Of a stretch of 64,000 nt of DNA, positions 54,009-63,737 are shown one piece after another; the first letter of the stretch is position 1; every line of letters begins with the position of its first letter. Source of the DNA: CBDFKQ01 sp965248855 (GTDB lineage Bacteria > Bacteroidota > Bacteroidia > Cytophagales > 172606-1); assembly GCA_965248855.1 (NCBI GenBank), contig CBDFKQ010000012.1:248001-312000 (forward strand), read 5' to 3'. The notes under the pieces were generated by a model. It did not search any database, was not told the DNA's origin, and saw only the letters and a list, made by a program, of their open reading frames with translations. Made by a program: the position numbers and the translations under genes.

Positions 54009-54391
54009 GGTAAACAATTAGAAAAAAAATTAACTCAAACAATTGCTCCTTTTGATCCGTCAACCAATTAAAGATTTCGTTTCCTTCAACTAACTATTTG
54101 AATATTTTGATAATTACATTTCAATTAATTTTTTAAATGAGATAGGAAAAAATAGGAAAAACAGGATATTATCTGCCTGTTATTTCTATTTTTTGTAAAG
54201 GGTGTTTGCTGCTAAAATCTGTATAATCTTTTACAACTGCATCATATAATAAATCACCTTGGAGAGAATAACCTTTTCCATTAAAATGTAATTTATCTGA
54301 TAGAGCCAATCCATTAGAAAACCAAACATTTATAGATTTCATTCCTCCCATTACAGCATAAAAATCCCAAACACTGCACTCCATTTCTTCA
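54009..54391 (-). repeat. right copy of the island-flanking direct repeat
   Basis: It matches 39376-39771 closely, in the same orientation, with small indels. It covers the last 75 or so codons of the intact SGNH-hydrolase gene and about 160 bp beyond its stop. Confidence 0.85.
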
Positions 54392-55560
54392 GCAAGGTCT
54401 TTGATGATTTTACCCGCAACAGCATTGTTTGCATTAGGATAATGACGGTATAATAAACAATCGCCGGGAGTGGTCAACAATATTGAAGTATGCGAAGAAG
54501 CACGTCTTATCCTTTGCAATAAGGCACCATAGTTTCTTTTAAATCCTTGTGGATCAAATCTTCTGGTATAGGCATCATTTGTTCCCAAAGAAATAATAAT
54601 TAAATCCGGTTTTAATGCGCTGATGTGTTGTTCCAAAAAAGGAGTTCTTAAAAAACCATACGTATCTACGCCGTTAATGCCTGATGAATGATAAATAATA
54701 CCGGGATTATCGTCTTCCAGACTAATACCTTGTAAAGTAAAGTTTTTTTGAATATCTGATGTTTTTTCAAAACCAATTGAAACTTCCTTTATAGGAGAGG
54801 TTAATAAAAATTCAACATAACCACCTCTTATATTGAAAGTTTTACTTTTAACTTCAGTATCGGTAGAATTAATTTTTACATTAAAAGAAGCAGGGTCATC
54901 AACAGGATAAAAAACTTTTACCTTGGTGATTGGGTAATTAACCGGAGATAATGTATTTGGATTTATTGTAAAACCCGCTCTGATATCTTGTGTTGAAGCT
55001 ATTGCTCCCGATAAACCCCAATTACAGGATTTGCTCCATTCAGCATTTTTACAACCCACCCACAAACCATTATAAGATACTTTAACTGACAGTGCATTGT
55101 TACTTCGCGTCAATGAATGAGGAAAAACCAATCCTCTTCCGCCATTACCGAACAAGCTGTCTTTTTGTAAATTCTCTCGTAATTTTCCCGGAAAAGCATC
55201 AGCTTGAACGTGAGAATCTCCGATATGGATAATACTTACTTTTTTTCGTAAGTGGTTACTCAGTGAATCTAATGAACGATAAAAATATTCCATATCCTTG
55301 GTACTGCCGGAATGAATTATATAATTTTTATCTTTTTGAATGATTTTGGAGTATTTATTAAAATCTTTTTCCTCACGTGTTGATGATTTAAACCAGCTTA
55401 CTTTAATTATTTTTGTTATTCTCTCATCCAAAGCGAACATTCCTCTCCCACCTACAATAAGGGTACATGCTAAACTTAAAAACAATATTGAAAATAAAGT
55501 TTTTCGTCTAAAAATCCAGAATTTTTTTACCCTATTACTGCAAGGTATTAAATTTTTCAT
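54169..55560 (-). CDS. SGNH/GDSL-family secreted esterase
   Basis: 463 residues from the ATG at 55558-55560, which overlaps the end of the upstream SGNH gene by 26 bp. A membrane anchor or signal lies at about 17-35. Catalytic blocks: IIHIGDSHVQAD (Ser nucleophile), IISLGTNDAY (Asn) and DKLHFNGKGY (Asp/His dyad). The family removes or transfers acyl groups on polysaccharides or lipids. It is paired with the next SGNH gene and the two probably act together on one surface polymer. Its 3' end is the source of the left island repeat. Confidence 0.85.
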   Translation of the reverse strand: MKNLIPCSNRVKKFWIFRRKTLFSILFLSLACTLIVGGRGMFALDERITKIIKVSWFKSSTREEKDFNKYSKIIQKDKNYIIHSGSTKDMEYFYRSLDSLSNHLRKKVSIIHIGDSHVQADAFPGKLRENLQKDSLFGNGGRGLVFPHSLTRSNNALSVKVSYNGLWVGCKNAEWSKSCNWGLSGAIASTQDIRAGFTINPNTLSPVNYPITKVKVFYPVDDPASFNVKINSTDTEVKSKTFNIRGGYVEFLLTSPIKEVSIGFEKTSDIQKNFTLQGISLEDDNPGIIYHSSGINGVDTYGFLRTPFLEQHISALKPDLIIISLGTNDAYTRRFDPQGFKRNYGALLQRIRRASSHTSILLTTPGDCLLYRHYPNANNAVAGKIIKDLAEEMECSVWDFYAVMGGMKSINVWFSNGLALSDKLHFNGKGYSLQGDLLYDAVVKDYTDFSSKHPLQKIEITGR

Positions 55561-57097
55561 ACTCCGACATAATAGATTTGTATAACATCTCTGCAACCAA
55601 GGTTGCTCCCCTGTATGTAAAATGGGTAAAATCTTTATTAGCCAATGCAGGTTTGGCAAAAACCCAGCTTGGCATTGAATTTTTTCCGCCCATTGCATCA
55701 TATAAATCCCAAAACGCGCAACCCGCTCTAAAAGCCGCCTTTCTTTGTGAATTTCGTATTTTTTCAATATTAGGGTAAGAAACATATTCGCCATCCTGTT
55801 TTCGCGACATATCCGAAACACCAACAACTAATACACTCACATCAGGAGCAATCCTTTTAAACATTTTAAGCTGGTTGTAAAACTGATTTTCGTAAAAACC
55901 ATAATCTGACGTTACAAATGGAACAACATTAACACCAAATTGCAGGATAATAAGTTTAATATTTAGTCTTTTAATTTGTTCTTTAAGCAATTCGAAATTC
56001 ATTCTTGTAAATTCTACCCCCGAGCTACCTCTGAATGGCATATTATCCATAGCGATCCCATTTTTACAATCCAAAGCTATGCCATAAAATTCCGGACTCT
56101 TTTTACTGCCAAAAGTAATTTTTATTTTTGAAAGATTTCCATTGGATATATGTTCGTAAATATTAAATGCAGAAACAGTATCCCTTTCAATATGGTGTTT
56201 TTCTAAAGTGTCTTTTCCATTTTTGAGGCTCAGGTCAAAATCACTTTCTGTATTTCTATATAAAATTTTTATACTCTGGTAATGGTTTTCTCTTGGGTAA
56301 GCTAAGGATGATCTATATAAATTTATTGAAGCATTGTTCCATTTTTTAGTTATATAAATGGGTTTTTGTGGTGTTGTATCGTTTTCAGCCTTTTCGGTAG
56401 TATCTTTAACTGTATAAATAAAACTGTATTTAAAATAACTGCCTAAAATTCCATGTCTGTTAACCGCCTTTCTGCTAAAGTCGGGCCCGAAGGCTTTATA
56501 CCTAACCCACGAGCCATCCGATTTTTCAATTATTGATGTCCTGTTCCCTAAAGGATCCAATAATGGAAGCATACCGGAACCACATCCGCCAAATCTTTCC
56601 TGAAATTTATATCGTAATGATGCAGTTATTCTATCGCCTTCAATTTGAGAATCTCCGTAATGAAGGATCCTGATTAAATGTTTGTTTGTTTTTTTTAAAG
56701 AACGAAAAAAAGCATAAAGTAATGTATCCCCCGCTTCCGGATAAAATATTCTGTATCTGGCTTCTAATGAATCTCCAAATACCTCTTTTAAATGTGATGG
56801 CCTTTGAAAATCATCAGTTATTTCAACATCAGGGATGGTATCTTCTGTAATTCTTGCAACTGTATCTTGGTTTCCGGAATCTGAAGGGATAGCAATATCA
56901 GGTGCATTAAATTTTTTTTGTATGCCTTCAATATCGGCATACTCAATTTTTTCTTTTAAAAAGATATCCCGGAACTTAAAACTATGGAAAGAAACATTGT
57001 TACCCAATACAGTTTCTGTAGGTAAAAAATAAGTTACAACTCCAAGTATAAGGGCAGCATAAACTAATAGTAAAAAAGATTTAAACGGTTTAATCAT
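55535..57097 (-). CDS. SGNH/GDSL-like secreted protein
   Basis: 520 residues with an N-terminal membrane segment (about 5-28) and a long Asp/Glu-rich spacer. The SGNH-like domain has ILHYGDSQIEGD (Ser block) and DFTHFTYRGATL (Asp/His). The Asn block reads LQFGVNVV, so the usual GTND is changed to GVNV and the oxyanion Asn is shifted. It may have lower or altered activity, or serve as partner of the gene it overlaps. Related Bacteroidota pairs often sit by an MBOAT acyltransferase, which is absent here. Confidence 0.75.
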   Translation of the reverse strand: MIKPFKSFLLLVYAALILGVVTYFLPTETVLGNNVSFHSFKFRDIFLKEKIEYADIEGIQKKFNAPDIAIPSDSGNQDTVARITEDTIPDVEITDDFQRPSHLKEVFGDSLEARYRIFYPEAGDTLLYAFFRSLKKTNKHLIRILHYGDSQIEGDRITASLRYKFQERFGGCGSGMLPLLDPLGNRTSIIEKSDGSWVRYKAFGPDFSRKAVNRHGILGSYFKYSFIYTVKDTTEKAENDTTPQKPIYITKKWNNASINLYRSSLAYPRENHYQSIKILYRNTESDFDLSLKNGKDTLEKHHIERDTVSAFNIYEHISNGNLSKIKITFGSKKSPEFYGIALDCKNGIAMDNMPFRGSSGVEFTRMNFELLKEQIKRLNIKLIILQFGVNVVPFVTSDYGFYENQFYNQLKMFKRIAPDVSVLVVGVSDMSRKQDGEYVSYPNIEKIRNSQRKAAFRAGCAFWDLYDAMGGKNSMPSWVFAKPALANKDFTHFTYRGATLVAEMLYKSIMSEYEKFNTLQ

Positions 57098-57389
57098 TCA
57101 AAATTTATAATTATCTCTTTGCAAAGGTATTGTATTAAAACAAACGAGACAAATTATATGAAATAAGGAAAATTTATTGATTACCAATTAAAACATTAAG
57201 TGTTGTATAAATATTAAGGGCATCTGTAAAATAAAATAAAAAATTAAAAAGTTTTAAAAGTATTTTCGTTTTAAATTTGCTCGAAATAGATCATCTATAA
57301 AAGAATAAGAACAAAACTGTTAAACAATTTAATATTAAGTACACTTTTATTCCATTAGTATTAGTATTTAAAAGAGAAACCATAAAAAG

Positions 57390-57914
57390 ATGAAAAGAAT
57401 TGCAATTGATATGGATGATGTGATGGCTGATGCATCAGGCAGGTTTATTGAATATGCATTTAGTAAATTAGGGAAAACTCTGGAAAAGCAACATTTAGAA
57501 GGGCGTGATTGGGCTACAGCAGTTGGGATGCAACAGGATGATGTTCATAGTTGGTTGTTGGAAGCAGGCTTTTTTAAAGGGATGCAGGTAATGCCCGACT
57601 GCAGGGAAGTAATGGAAAAATTAACAAAAAAATATGAAGTATTTATCGTTTCAGCTGCTATTGAATATCCTGAATCCTTAAAAGAAAAAGTTGAGTGGCT
57701 TGCGGAACATTTCCCGTTTATCAGTTGGAAACATATTGTTTTATGTGGCCATAAATATATGATCAAAGCTGATTATTTAATTGATGATCATGAAAAAAAT
57801 CTGATTAATTTTACCGAAGGGATTCCTATTTTATTTACAGCTCCACATAATTTACATCTTCATTCATATAAAAGAGTAAATAATTGGAATGAAATAGGTG
57901 AATTATTTTTATAA
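57390..57914 (+). CDS. 5'(3')-deoxyribonucleotidase
   Basis: HAD-superfamily phosphatase of the NT5C type, which dephosphorylates deoxyribonucleoside monophosphates to balance dNTP pools. Motif I is IDMDDVMAD with the nucleophile Asp7 and the acid Asp9. Later come FIVSAA (motif II Ser), the Lys region and LIDDHEKNL (motif IV acids). At 174 residues it is the usual short cytosolic form. It is transcribed alone, with AT-rich DNA on both sides. Confidence 0.85.
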   Translation: MKRIAIDMDDVMADASGRFIEYAFSKLGKTLEKQHLEGRDWATAVGMQQDDVHSWLLEAGFFKGMQVMPDCREVMEKLTKKYEVFIVSAAIEYPESLKEKVEWLAEHFPFISWKHIVLCGHKYMIKADYLIDDHEKNLINFTEGIPILFTAPHNLHLHSYKRVNNWNEIGELFL

Positions 57915-57965
57915 TTTGGGGTTAAAAGTCTACATTTCAGGCCTTTTACAATCTGATAAAATGAA

Positions 57966-58334
57966 TTAACAGGCAGCTGTCAATTCATTAATGACCTTAA
58001 AACTAATTGGTTTTTCCATAAATAAATCTGCTCCATTAGTCAGGGCTTTTTCTTCCAAATGAGTCATAGCACTAATCATAATAAGAAATATATCTTTATC
58101 TATGGCTTTTATTCGTTCTATAAAATCTAAACCGATCCCATCAGGTAAATTATTATCTAAAAAAATAATATCCGGCTTTAGAGTGGATACTTTATACAAA
58201 CAATCTTTGAGATTTAATAAATATTCAACTTTAGCACCTTTTTTGCTTATAAATGCCTTTAATAAAATACATAGTTCTTCCTCATCATCAATTATTAAAA
58301 CCCGGGTATCTTTTTGAATAGTCACTTTTTTCAT
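57966..58334 (-). CDS. stand-alone receiver-domain response regulator
   Basis: 122 residues, receiver only: acidic pocket IIDDEEE, phosphoacceptor Asp60 (DIIFLDNNLPDG) and the C-terminal Lys in FMEKPIS. There is no output domain, so it acts by protein contact, as in phosphorelays or chemotaxis-like systems. No kinase is adjacent. It faces the universal stress protein across a gap with a perfect 35-bp palindrome, hinting at joint regulation. Confidence 0.9.
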   Translation of the reverse strand: MKKVTIQKDTRVLIIDDEEELCILLKAFISKKGAKVEYLLNLKDCLYKVSTLKPDIIFLDNNLPDGIGLDFIERIKAIDKDIFLIMISAMTHLEEKALTNGADLFMEKPISFKVINELTAAC

Positions 58335-58688
58335 TTTAAGCTTTAATATTCCATAATAGTATGAGAAAATTAAAAAAGTATAAAAATACTTTTTTAATTT
58401 AACCCCCGATTAAACAATATAAATTATTATGCCTGAAAAGAATAAAACGTTTTAAGTGATAATTTAAATTAATATTTTCAAAATATTAATTTAAATCCGA
58501 AAGTCTTTTAACTTTCAAAGATTTAATACTAGTTTTAAAGTAAACACTTTGGCAAATTAAAAGATAAACCTTCTTAAAACAAAGTAAGGGGCATTATAAT
58601 TAGCACTTTAAACATATCCATTTAATGAGCTTGCGGGTTTTGGCATAATTTAATTTATTTTAAATATTTCATAACAGTATTACAGTCA
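58335..58688. promoter_or_regulatory. divergent gap with two palindromes
   Basis: It holds a 12-bp-arm hairpin (58370-58381 with 58386-58397, loop AAAA), close to the receiver gene start, and a perfect 35-bp odd palindrome (58462-58496, arms of 17 bp around one C). Both are AT-rich. The second is a good candidate operator for the divergent receiver and stress-protein genes. Confidence 0.55.
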
Positions 58689-59525
58689 ATGAAAAATATT
58701 TTATTCCCAACGGATTTTAGTGTCAATTCCCTGCATGCCATGCATTTTGCAATGATGATTGCAAGAAAAACACAATCAGTAATTACAGTTTTGCATGTTT
58801 ACACTATTCCTGCCGCAAGCCCTTATACTATTCTATTAGATACCCAACTTTTATTGGAGGAGTTTAAAGAAAACTCTGAAAATATGATGGAAAAATTTAA
58901 AAATGATATTTTTAATCATTTTAAAGATGCCGATATGCCGGATATAAATTTTAAAAATGACTATGGACCAATAACAGATACAATTATTAATCTTTCGGAA
59001 GAAATTAATGCAGATTTAATTGTTATGAGTACAGCCGGCAGTAATGCAAATTTCGATGGCTTAATTGGATCCGATACATTTTCGGTAATAGAAAAATCGC
59101 ATTGCCCGGTTTTTGCCATCCCGCCCGAAGCTTCATTTACTGCCATTATGCATATAATTTATGCAGCTGACTTAGAAGATAATGAATTAAGCAGTATAGG
59201 GGAAGTTATCAATTTTGCCTCCATATTTGGTTCAAAAATAACAATTATACATATCAATGATTCTGAAATTGAAAAAAAAGCTTACGATGACAAGTTCGAA
59301 CTTCTTAAAAAACAATTTTCAAACGAGAATATTAATTTTGAACTGATGGAAAATCATCATGTTTTAGATGGCATTGAAAATTACATAAATAAATTAAAAC
59401 CTGATATAGTGGCTTTAGCTAAAAAAGATAAGGGCTTTTGGAGTAGTATTTTTCATAAAAGCATCACGAAGCATTTCAGTCATACTTCTCAGATTCCATT
59501 ATTTATTATGCATAAGTTATCTTAA
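58689..59525 (+). CDS. tandem universal stress protein
   Basis: 278 residues made of two Usp domains. The first (1-145) opens with ILFPTDFSVNSLHAMHFAMM and ends ADLIVMSTAGSNAN, GSDTFSVIEKSHCPVFAIP. The second (about 150-278) is shorter and less conserved (IIYAADLEDNELSS, PDIVALAKKD). The first domain has only part of the ATP-binding G-2x-G-9x-G(S/T) motif (STAGSNANFDGLIGS). It is likely induced by starvation or stress. Firm family call. Confidence 0.92.
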   Translation: MKNILFPTDFSVNSLHAMHFAMMIARKTQSVITVLHVYTIPAASPYTILLDTQLLLEEFKENSENMMEKFKNDIFNHFKDADMPDINFKNDYGPITDTIINLSEEINADLIVMSTAGSNANFDGLIGSDTFSVIEKSHCPVFAIPPEASFTAIMHIIYAADLEDNELSSIGEVINFASIFGSKITIIHINDSEIEKKAYDDKFELLKKQFSNENINFELMENHHVLDGIENYINKLKPDIVALAKKDKGFWSSIFHKSITKHFSHTSQIPLFIMHKLS

Positions 59526-59614
59526 TTTTTTCGGAAAAGCATAGAGCATATTGACCTTTGATCTTAATATTCCATATTTTTTTATGAATAAAATTATAAA
59601 TATTTTTTGTTTCT

Positions 59615-59622
59615 TAACTTTG
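59615..59622 (+). promoter_or_regulatory. possible -7 promoter element
   Basis: TAACTTTG fits the Bacteroidota -7 consensus TAnnTTTG and lies 33 bp before the haloperoxidase-like ATG. No convincing -33 TTG box is visible at the right distance. Confidence 0.3.
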
Positions 59623-59654
59623 TATTTATAAGCAAATAATAAAACTTATTATAA

Positions 59655-60998
59655 ATGAAATATTTAGTTTTTTGTTTAACTTTTGCATTGGTTGCAATGT
59701 GGAGTTGTAAGAAAGTTGATTCGAATGAGTATAACGCAAAAGCTTCTGACCCTCAATTATTACATACCGTTTCCACTCAATTAACGGATGTGATGGTTCA
59801 TGACATTTTTAAACCGACTATTGCAAGCAGGATTTATGCTTACTCCTATTTGGCTGCATATGAAACATTGAGAAATCAATATCCTTCATACCCTACATTC
59901 GCAAAAAAATTAAACAGCTTTGGTGAAATTCCCAAACCTGATACTGCGAAAAAATATTGTTACGCACTCGCAAGTATTAAAGCATTTATTTATGTAGGGC
60001 GAACTTTAACTTTTTCAGCAGATTTATGGGATAAGTTCGAAAAAGATTTTATTAAAAAATATAAAAGTATGGGCATACCGGATGATGTATATAATAGATC
60101 TGTTGCGTATGGAGAAGATGTTGCGAAACATGTTATAAAATATTCAGGATCTGATTTTTATAAACAAACAAGAGGTTTTAGATATACTGTTGTTCATGAG
60201 CCTGGTAAATGGGTGCCGACACCACCAACGTATGCTGATGCATGCGAACCAAAATGGAATACATTAAGAAACTTCACTTTAGATACCTGCTCTCAATTTA
60301 TGCCTCCAAGGCCCGCAAAATTTGATTTAAATAAAAAAAGTGCATTTTATAAATTAACTGCAGAAGTTTATGAAACAGGCAAAAATTTAACTAAGGAACA
60401 AAAGGATATTGCTTATTTTTGGGATGACAATGCTTTTGTAACCAATATAGTTGGCCATGTTACATATGCCAACAAAAAAATGTCTCCTGCCGGGCATTGG
60501 ATTGCAATTACACAAACTGTAGCAAAAGATAAAAAATTATCAATGATTAAGTCATTGGAAGCTTATACACTTACTTCAATAGCACTTTTTGATGGTTTTA
60601 TTTCTGCCTGGGACGAAAAATACAGAAGTTTGCGCATCAGGCCGATTACTGTTATTAATGATAACATTGACCCTAAATGGGAACCGTTTTTAGAAACTCC
60701 CGGCTTTCCGGAATATGTTAGCGGGCACAGCACTATTTCTGCTGCGGCAGGAACAATTTTAACTCACATTATAGGCGACAATATTTCTTTTACAGATTCT
60801 ACAGAATACAGGTTCGGCCATGGTGTACGTACATTTAAATCATTTAAAGAAGCCTATCAACAAGTATCAGAAAGCAGGATTTATGGAGGAATTCACTACA
60901 GAGATGGCGTGGAAGCAGGCATGAAACAAGGCGAACAAGTTGGAGAATGGGTTTGGAAAAAATTAACGAAAGATGAAAAGGTTTTAACAAGAAAGTAA
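59655..60998 (+). CDS. vanadium-haloperoxidase/PAP2-like lipoprotein
   Basis: 447 residues with a lipoprotein signal (lipobox MWSC followed by KKVDSN). The C-terminal half has the vanadate/phosphate-binding motifs of the vanadium chloroperoxidase/PAP2 superfamily: RIRPITVIND, PEYVSGHSTISAAA and ESRIYGGIHYRDGVEAG, with the two conserved histidines. Members in Bacteroidota are often anchored in the outer membrane. Whether this one is a haloperoxidase or a phosphatase cannot be told from sequence alone. Confidence 0.88.
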   Translation: MKYLVFCLTFALVAMWSCKKVDSNEYNAKASDPQLLHTVSTQLTDVMVHDIFKPTIASRIYAYSYLAAYETLRNQYPSYPTFAKKLNSFGEIPKPDTAKKYCYALASIKAFIYVGRTLTFSADLWDKFEKDFIKKYKSMGIPDDVYNRSVAYGEDVAKHVIKYSGSDFYKQTRGFRYTVVHEPGKWVPTPPTYADACEPKWNTLRNFTLDTCSQFMPPRPAKFDLNKKSAFYKLTAEVYETGKNLTKEQKDIAYFWDDNAFVTNIVGHVTYANKKMSPAGHWIAITQTVAKDKKLSMIKSLEAYTLTSIALFDGFISAWDEKYRSLRIRPITVINDNIDPKWEPFLETPGFPEYVSGHSTISAAAGTILTHIIGDNISFTDSTEYRFGHGVRTFKSFKEAYQQVSESRIYGGIHYRDGVEAGMKQGEQVGEWVWKKLTKDEKVLTRK

Positions 60999-61022
60999 AT
61001 ACAAAATTATTTATTTACTTAT

Positions 61023-61925
61023 TTAAAATATTAAGCTTACTTCTCTCTCCCGGACATTTAATGATGCATTTCTACCGCACGGAATAGCTATATTTTCGTT
61101 TGAATGGCCAATAGGTACATTATAACAAACGGGGAAATTATATTCTTTAACTGCTTCAAAAATAATTTCTTCTATTGTTTTTCCAAAAGCAATCTCATTG
61201 TCGTGCAGTTTAGAGAACTGGCCAACCATAAGGCCGGCAATATTCTTTAATTTCCCCGCTCTTTTAAGTTGCACCCACATTCTATCCAGGTGATATAGAT
61301 ATTCGTCAGTGTCTTCTATAAATAAAATTTTCCCGTCATAATTTATATCTGATTCCGTACCAATAACATTACATAATAATGATAAATTTCCTCCAATTAC
61401 AACACCTTCACAAAAACCATTACGATTGAGGGAATTGGGAGAAAAATAATATTTAATTTGTTCATCAAATAATATTTTTCTTAAACTTTCTATCGAGATG
61501 GCATCATCTGTAGCAAAGCATATAGGCATGGTACTGTGTATGCTTTGAATATTTAATTTATGGAGATGAGTATGCAAAGCAGTAACATCACTAAAGCCCG
61601 ATAGCCATTTAGGGTTTTTAATAAATTCGCTAAAATCGATTAAATCTAAAATTTTAACGGTTCCATAGCCGCCTCTTACACAAATAATGGCATTTGTTTC
61701 GGGGTCATTTAAAGCTTCTTGTAAATCATCGGCTCTTTGCTCATCCGTACCTGCAAATTGACCCGATTCACTGAATAAATTTTTCCCTTCTTTTATTTTT
61801 AAACCCCAGCTTTCAAGTGTGTTTACAGCAATATCAATATCTTCTTTTATAATTTTCCTTGCAGTAGAAATCAAATGAACGGTTTGTCCTTTTTGTAGCG
61901 AGGGGGGAGAAATATAATCCTTCAT
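61023..61925 (-). CDS. ldcA: LD-carboxypeptidase (peptidase S66)
   Basis: 300 residues from the ATG at 61923-61925; an extra 23 residues upstream are low-complexity and unlikely. It cleaves the terminal D-Ala from murein tetrapeptides in recycling. Key parts: VHLISTARK near the start, the nucleophile Ser in LSGFSDVTALH, and the Glu/His pair in LFIEDTDEYLYHLDRM and VPIGHSNENIAIPCG. It lies 81 bp downstream of dnaJ on the same strand and could be read with it. Firm family call. Confidence 0.9.
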   Translation of the reverse strand: MKDYISPPSLQKGQTVHLISTARKIIKEDIDIAVNTLESWGLKIKEGKNLFSESGQFAGTDEQRADDLQEALNDPETNAIICVRGGYGTVKILDLIDFSEFIKNPKWLSGFSDVTALHTHLHKLNIQSIHSTMPICFATDDAISIESLRKILFDEQIKYYFSPNSLNRNGFCEGVVIGGNLSLLCNVIGTESDINYDGKILFIEDTDEYLYHLDRMWVQLKRAGKLKNIAGLMVGQFSKLHDNEIAFGKTIEEIIFEAVKEYNFPVCYNVPIGHSNENIAIPCGRNASLNVREREVSLIF

Positions 61926-62006
61926 GTTTGTTTTTAAGAGGCAGTAATTAGTATTGAGTAAAATACGAAATTTATATTTATGTACTTTACTCAATACTCA
62001 TTACTC

Positions 62007-63149
62007 TTATTGAAAGAATTCTTTCATTTTTTCAAAAAATCCTTTTTCGTTTTTACCGGGTTTGGGTTGAAAATTAGGGGCGGTTCTGATTTTTTCTAAA
62101 AAAGCAGTTTCTTCAACACTTAATTGCTTAGGCGTCCAAATATTAACGTGAATAAGTTGATCGCCTCTGTCATAACTGTTAATATCTTTAATACCCTTGC
62201 CTTTTAATCTTAAAATTTTTCCGCTTTGCGTACCCGGATCTATTTTTATTTTAACTTTACCCTCAATAGTAGGTACTTCCAAATTAGAACCTAAAGCAGC
62301 GTCGGCAAAATTGATATATAGATCAAAAACGATGTTATTACCATCTCTTTTTAATAATTCATTTTCTTCTTCTTCAATTACAATTAAAAGATCTCCTGCC
62401 ACACCGCCTCTTGGAGGTACGTTTCCTTTTCCACTCATGGAGAGTTGCATCCCTTCTGCAACGCCTGCAGGAATTTTAATAGGAATCACTTCTTCATTTA
62501 AAATCCTTCCTTCTCCATAGCAAACATCACAACGATCTATAATCATTTTTCCTTCGCCATTGCAGGTAGGGCATGTAGCTGTCGAAACCATTTGACCAAG
62601 CATGGTATTTACAACTTTTTTTACCTGGCCTGCACCATTACAAGTAGTACAAGTTTTTAAAGCTGTTCCATTTTTTGCTCCCGTTCCACTGCAAGTGGTG
62701 CATGAAATATGTCTTTTAACTTTTATTTTTTTCTCAACACCGGCAGCAATTTCTTCCAGATTAAGTTTTAATTTTATCCTTAAGTTAGAGCCTCTTCGAA
62801 CCTGCCTTCCGTCGCCGCCTCTTCCAAAAAATCCTTCAAAAGGGCTGCCATTACCAAATATATCTCCAAATTGAGAAAATATATCATCCATGCTCATATT
62901 CCCTCCATTATAATTTCCACTTCCACTTGCCTGATGGCCAAATTGATCGTAGCGCCTTTTCTTTTCAGCATCACTTAACACTTCATAAGCTTCTGCCGCC
63001 TCTTTAAATTTGTCTTCTGCCGAAGGGTCATTTGGATTTTTATCGGGATGAAATTTAATAGCCATCTTCCGATATGCTTTTTTTATTTCATCTTCACTTG
63101 AGTTTTTGTCAATACCTAATATTTCGTAGTAATCTCTTTTATTTGCCAT
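62007..63149 (-). CDS. dnaJ: chaperone protein DnaJ
   Basis: 380 residues with all classic parts: J domain (1-70, KFHPDKNPND with the HPD triad), a Gly/Phe-rich linker (about 75-120), four CxxCxGxG zinc-binding repeats (CTTCSGTG, CTTCNGAG, CPTCNGEG, CDVCYGEG) and the C-terminal substrate-binding domains. It stimulates DnaK ATPase. It lies 36 bp after grpE in the same operon; dnaK is not in the window. Firm. Confidence 0.97.
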   Translation of the reverse strand: MANKRDYYEILGIDKNSSEDEIKKAYRKMAIKFHPDKNPNDPSAEDKFKEAAEAYEVLSDAEKKRRYDQFGHQASGSGNYNGGNMSMDDIFSQFGDIFGNGSPFEGFFGRGGDGRQVRRGSNLRIKLKLNLEEIAAGVEKKIKVKRHISCTTCSGTGAKNGTALKTCTTCNGAGQVKKVVNTMLGQMVSTATCPTCNGEGKMIIDRCDVCYGEGRILNEEVIPIKIPAGVAEGMQLSMSGKGNVPPRGGVAGDLLIVIEEEENELLKRDGNNIVFDLYINFADAALGSNLEVPTIEGKVKIKIDPGTQSGKILRLKGKGIKDINSYDRGDQLIHVNIWTPKQLSVEETAFLEKIRTAPNFQPKPGKNEKGFFEKMKEFFQ

Positions 63150-63185
63150 TGTAATAATTAATCTTTTTATTGGGAACGGAGGGCA

Positions 63186-63737
63186 TTAGGCGCCAATTAC
63201 AACTTTAGCAAAGCGAATTACCTTATCGTTTAAATAATATCCTTTTTCTAATTCATCCACTACTTTACCTACTAATTCTTTTGACGGTGCAGGAATTTGT
63301 GTGACAGATTCATGAATATCCATATCAAAATCTTTATTTATGGATTCCATAGCCTTCAGGCCTTTTTGTTCCAATGTTTTAAAGAATTTTGTATAAATTA
63401 AATTGATGCCTTCTTTAACAGAAGTTATGTCAGTTACAGTATCCATCGATTTCATTGCTCTTTCGAAATCATCCAACAATGGTATTAAAGAAACCATCAC
63501 TCCTTCTGCAGCTGTTTGAGTAAGTTCAAGTTTTTCCTTTGCTACACGCCTGCGAAAGTTTTCAAAATCTGCATATAAACGTAAATATTTTTCTTTATGC
63601 TCTTCAACCTCTGCTTTAAAAGCATTTTTCTCTTTTAGTAAGGACTGATTCTCAGCTTGAACCTGCTCTAATGAAAGTTCGCTTTCTTCTATTTCCGGTT
63701 TATTATTTTCTTCTGAATTTGTTTCCTGATTTAGCAT
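63186..63737 (-). CDS. grpE: nucleotide exchange factor GrpE
   Basis: 183 residues. An acidic N-terminus and a long coiled-coil helix (about 25-90, LRLYADFENFRRRVAKEKLE) are followed by the beta domain with FFKTLEQKGLKAME, HESVTQIPAPS and VVDELEKGYYLNDKVIRFAKV. It releases ADP from DnaK. It is first in a grpE-dnaJ operon. Firm. Confidence 0.96.
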   Translation of the reverse strand: MLNQETNSEENNKPEIEESELSLEQVQAENQSLLKEKNAFKAEVEEHKEKYLRLYADFENFRRRVAKEKLELTQTAAEGVMVSLIPLLDDFERAMKSMDTVTDITSVKEGINLIYTKFFKTLEQKGLKAMESINKDFDMDIHESVTQIPAPSKELVGKVVDELEKGYYLNDKVIRFAKVVIGA

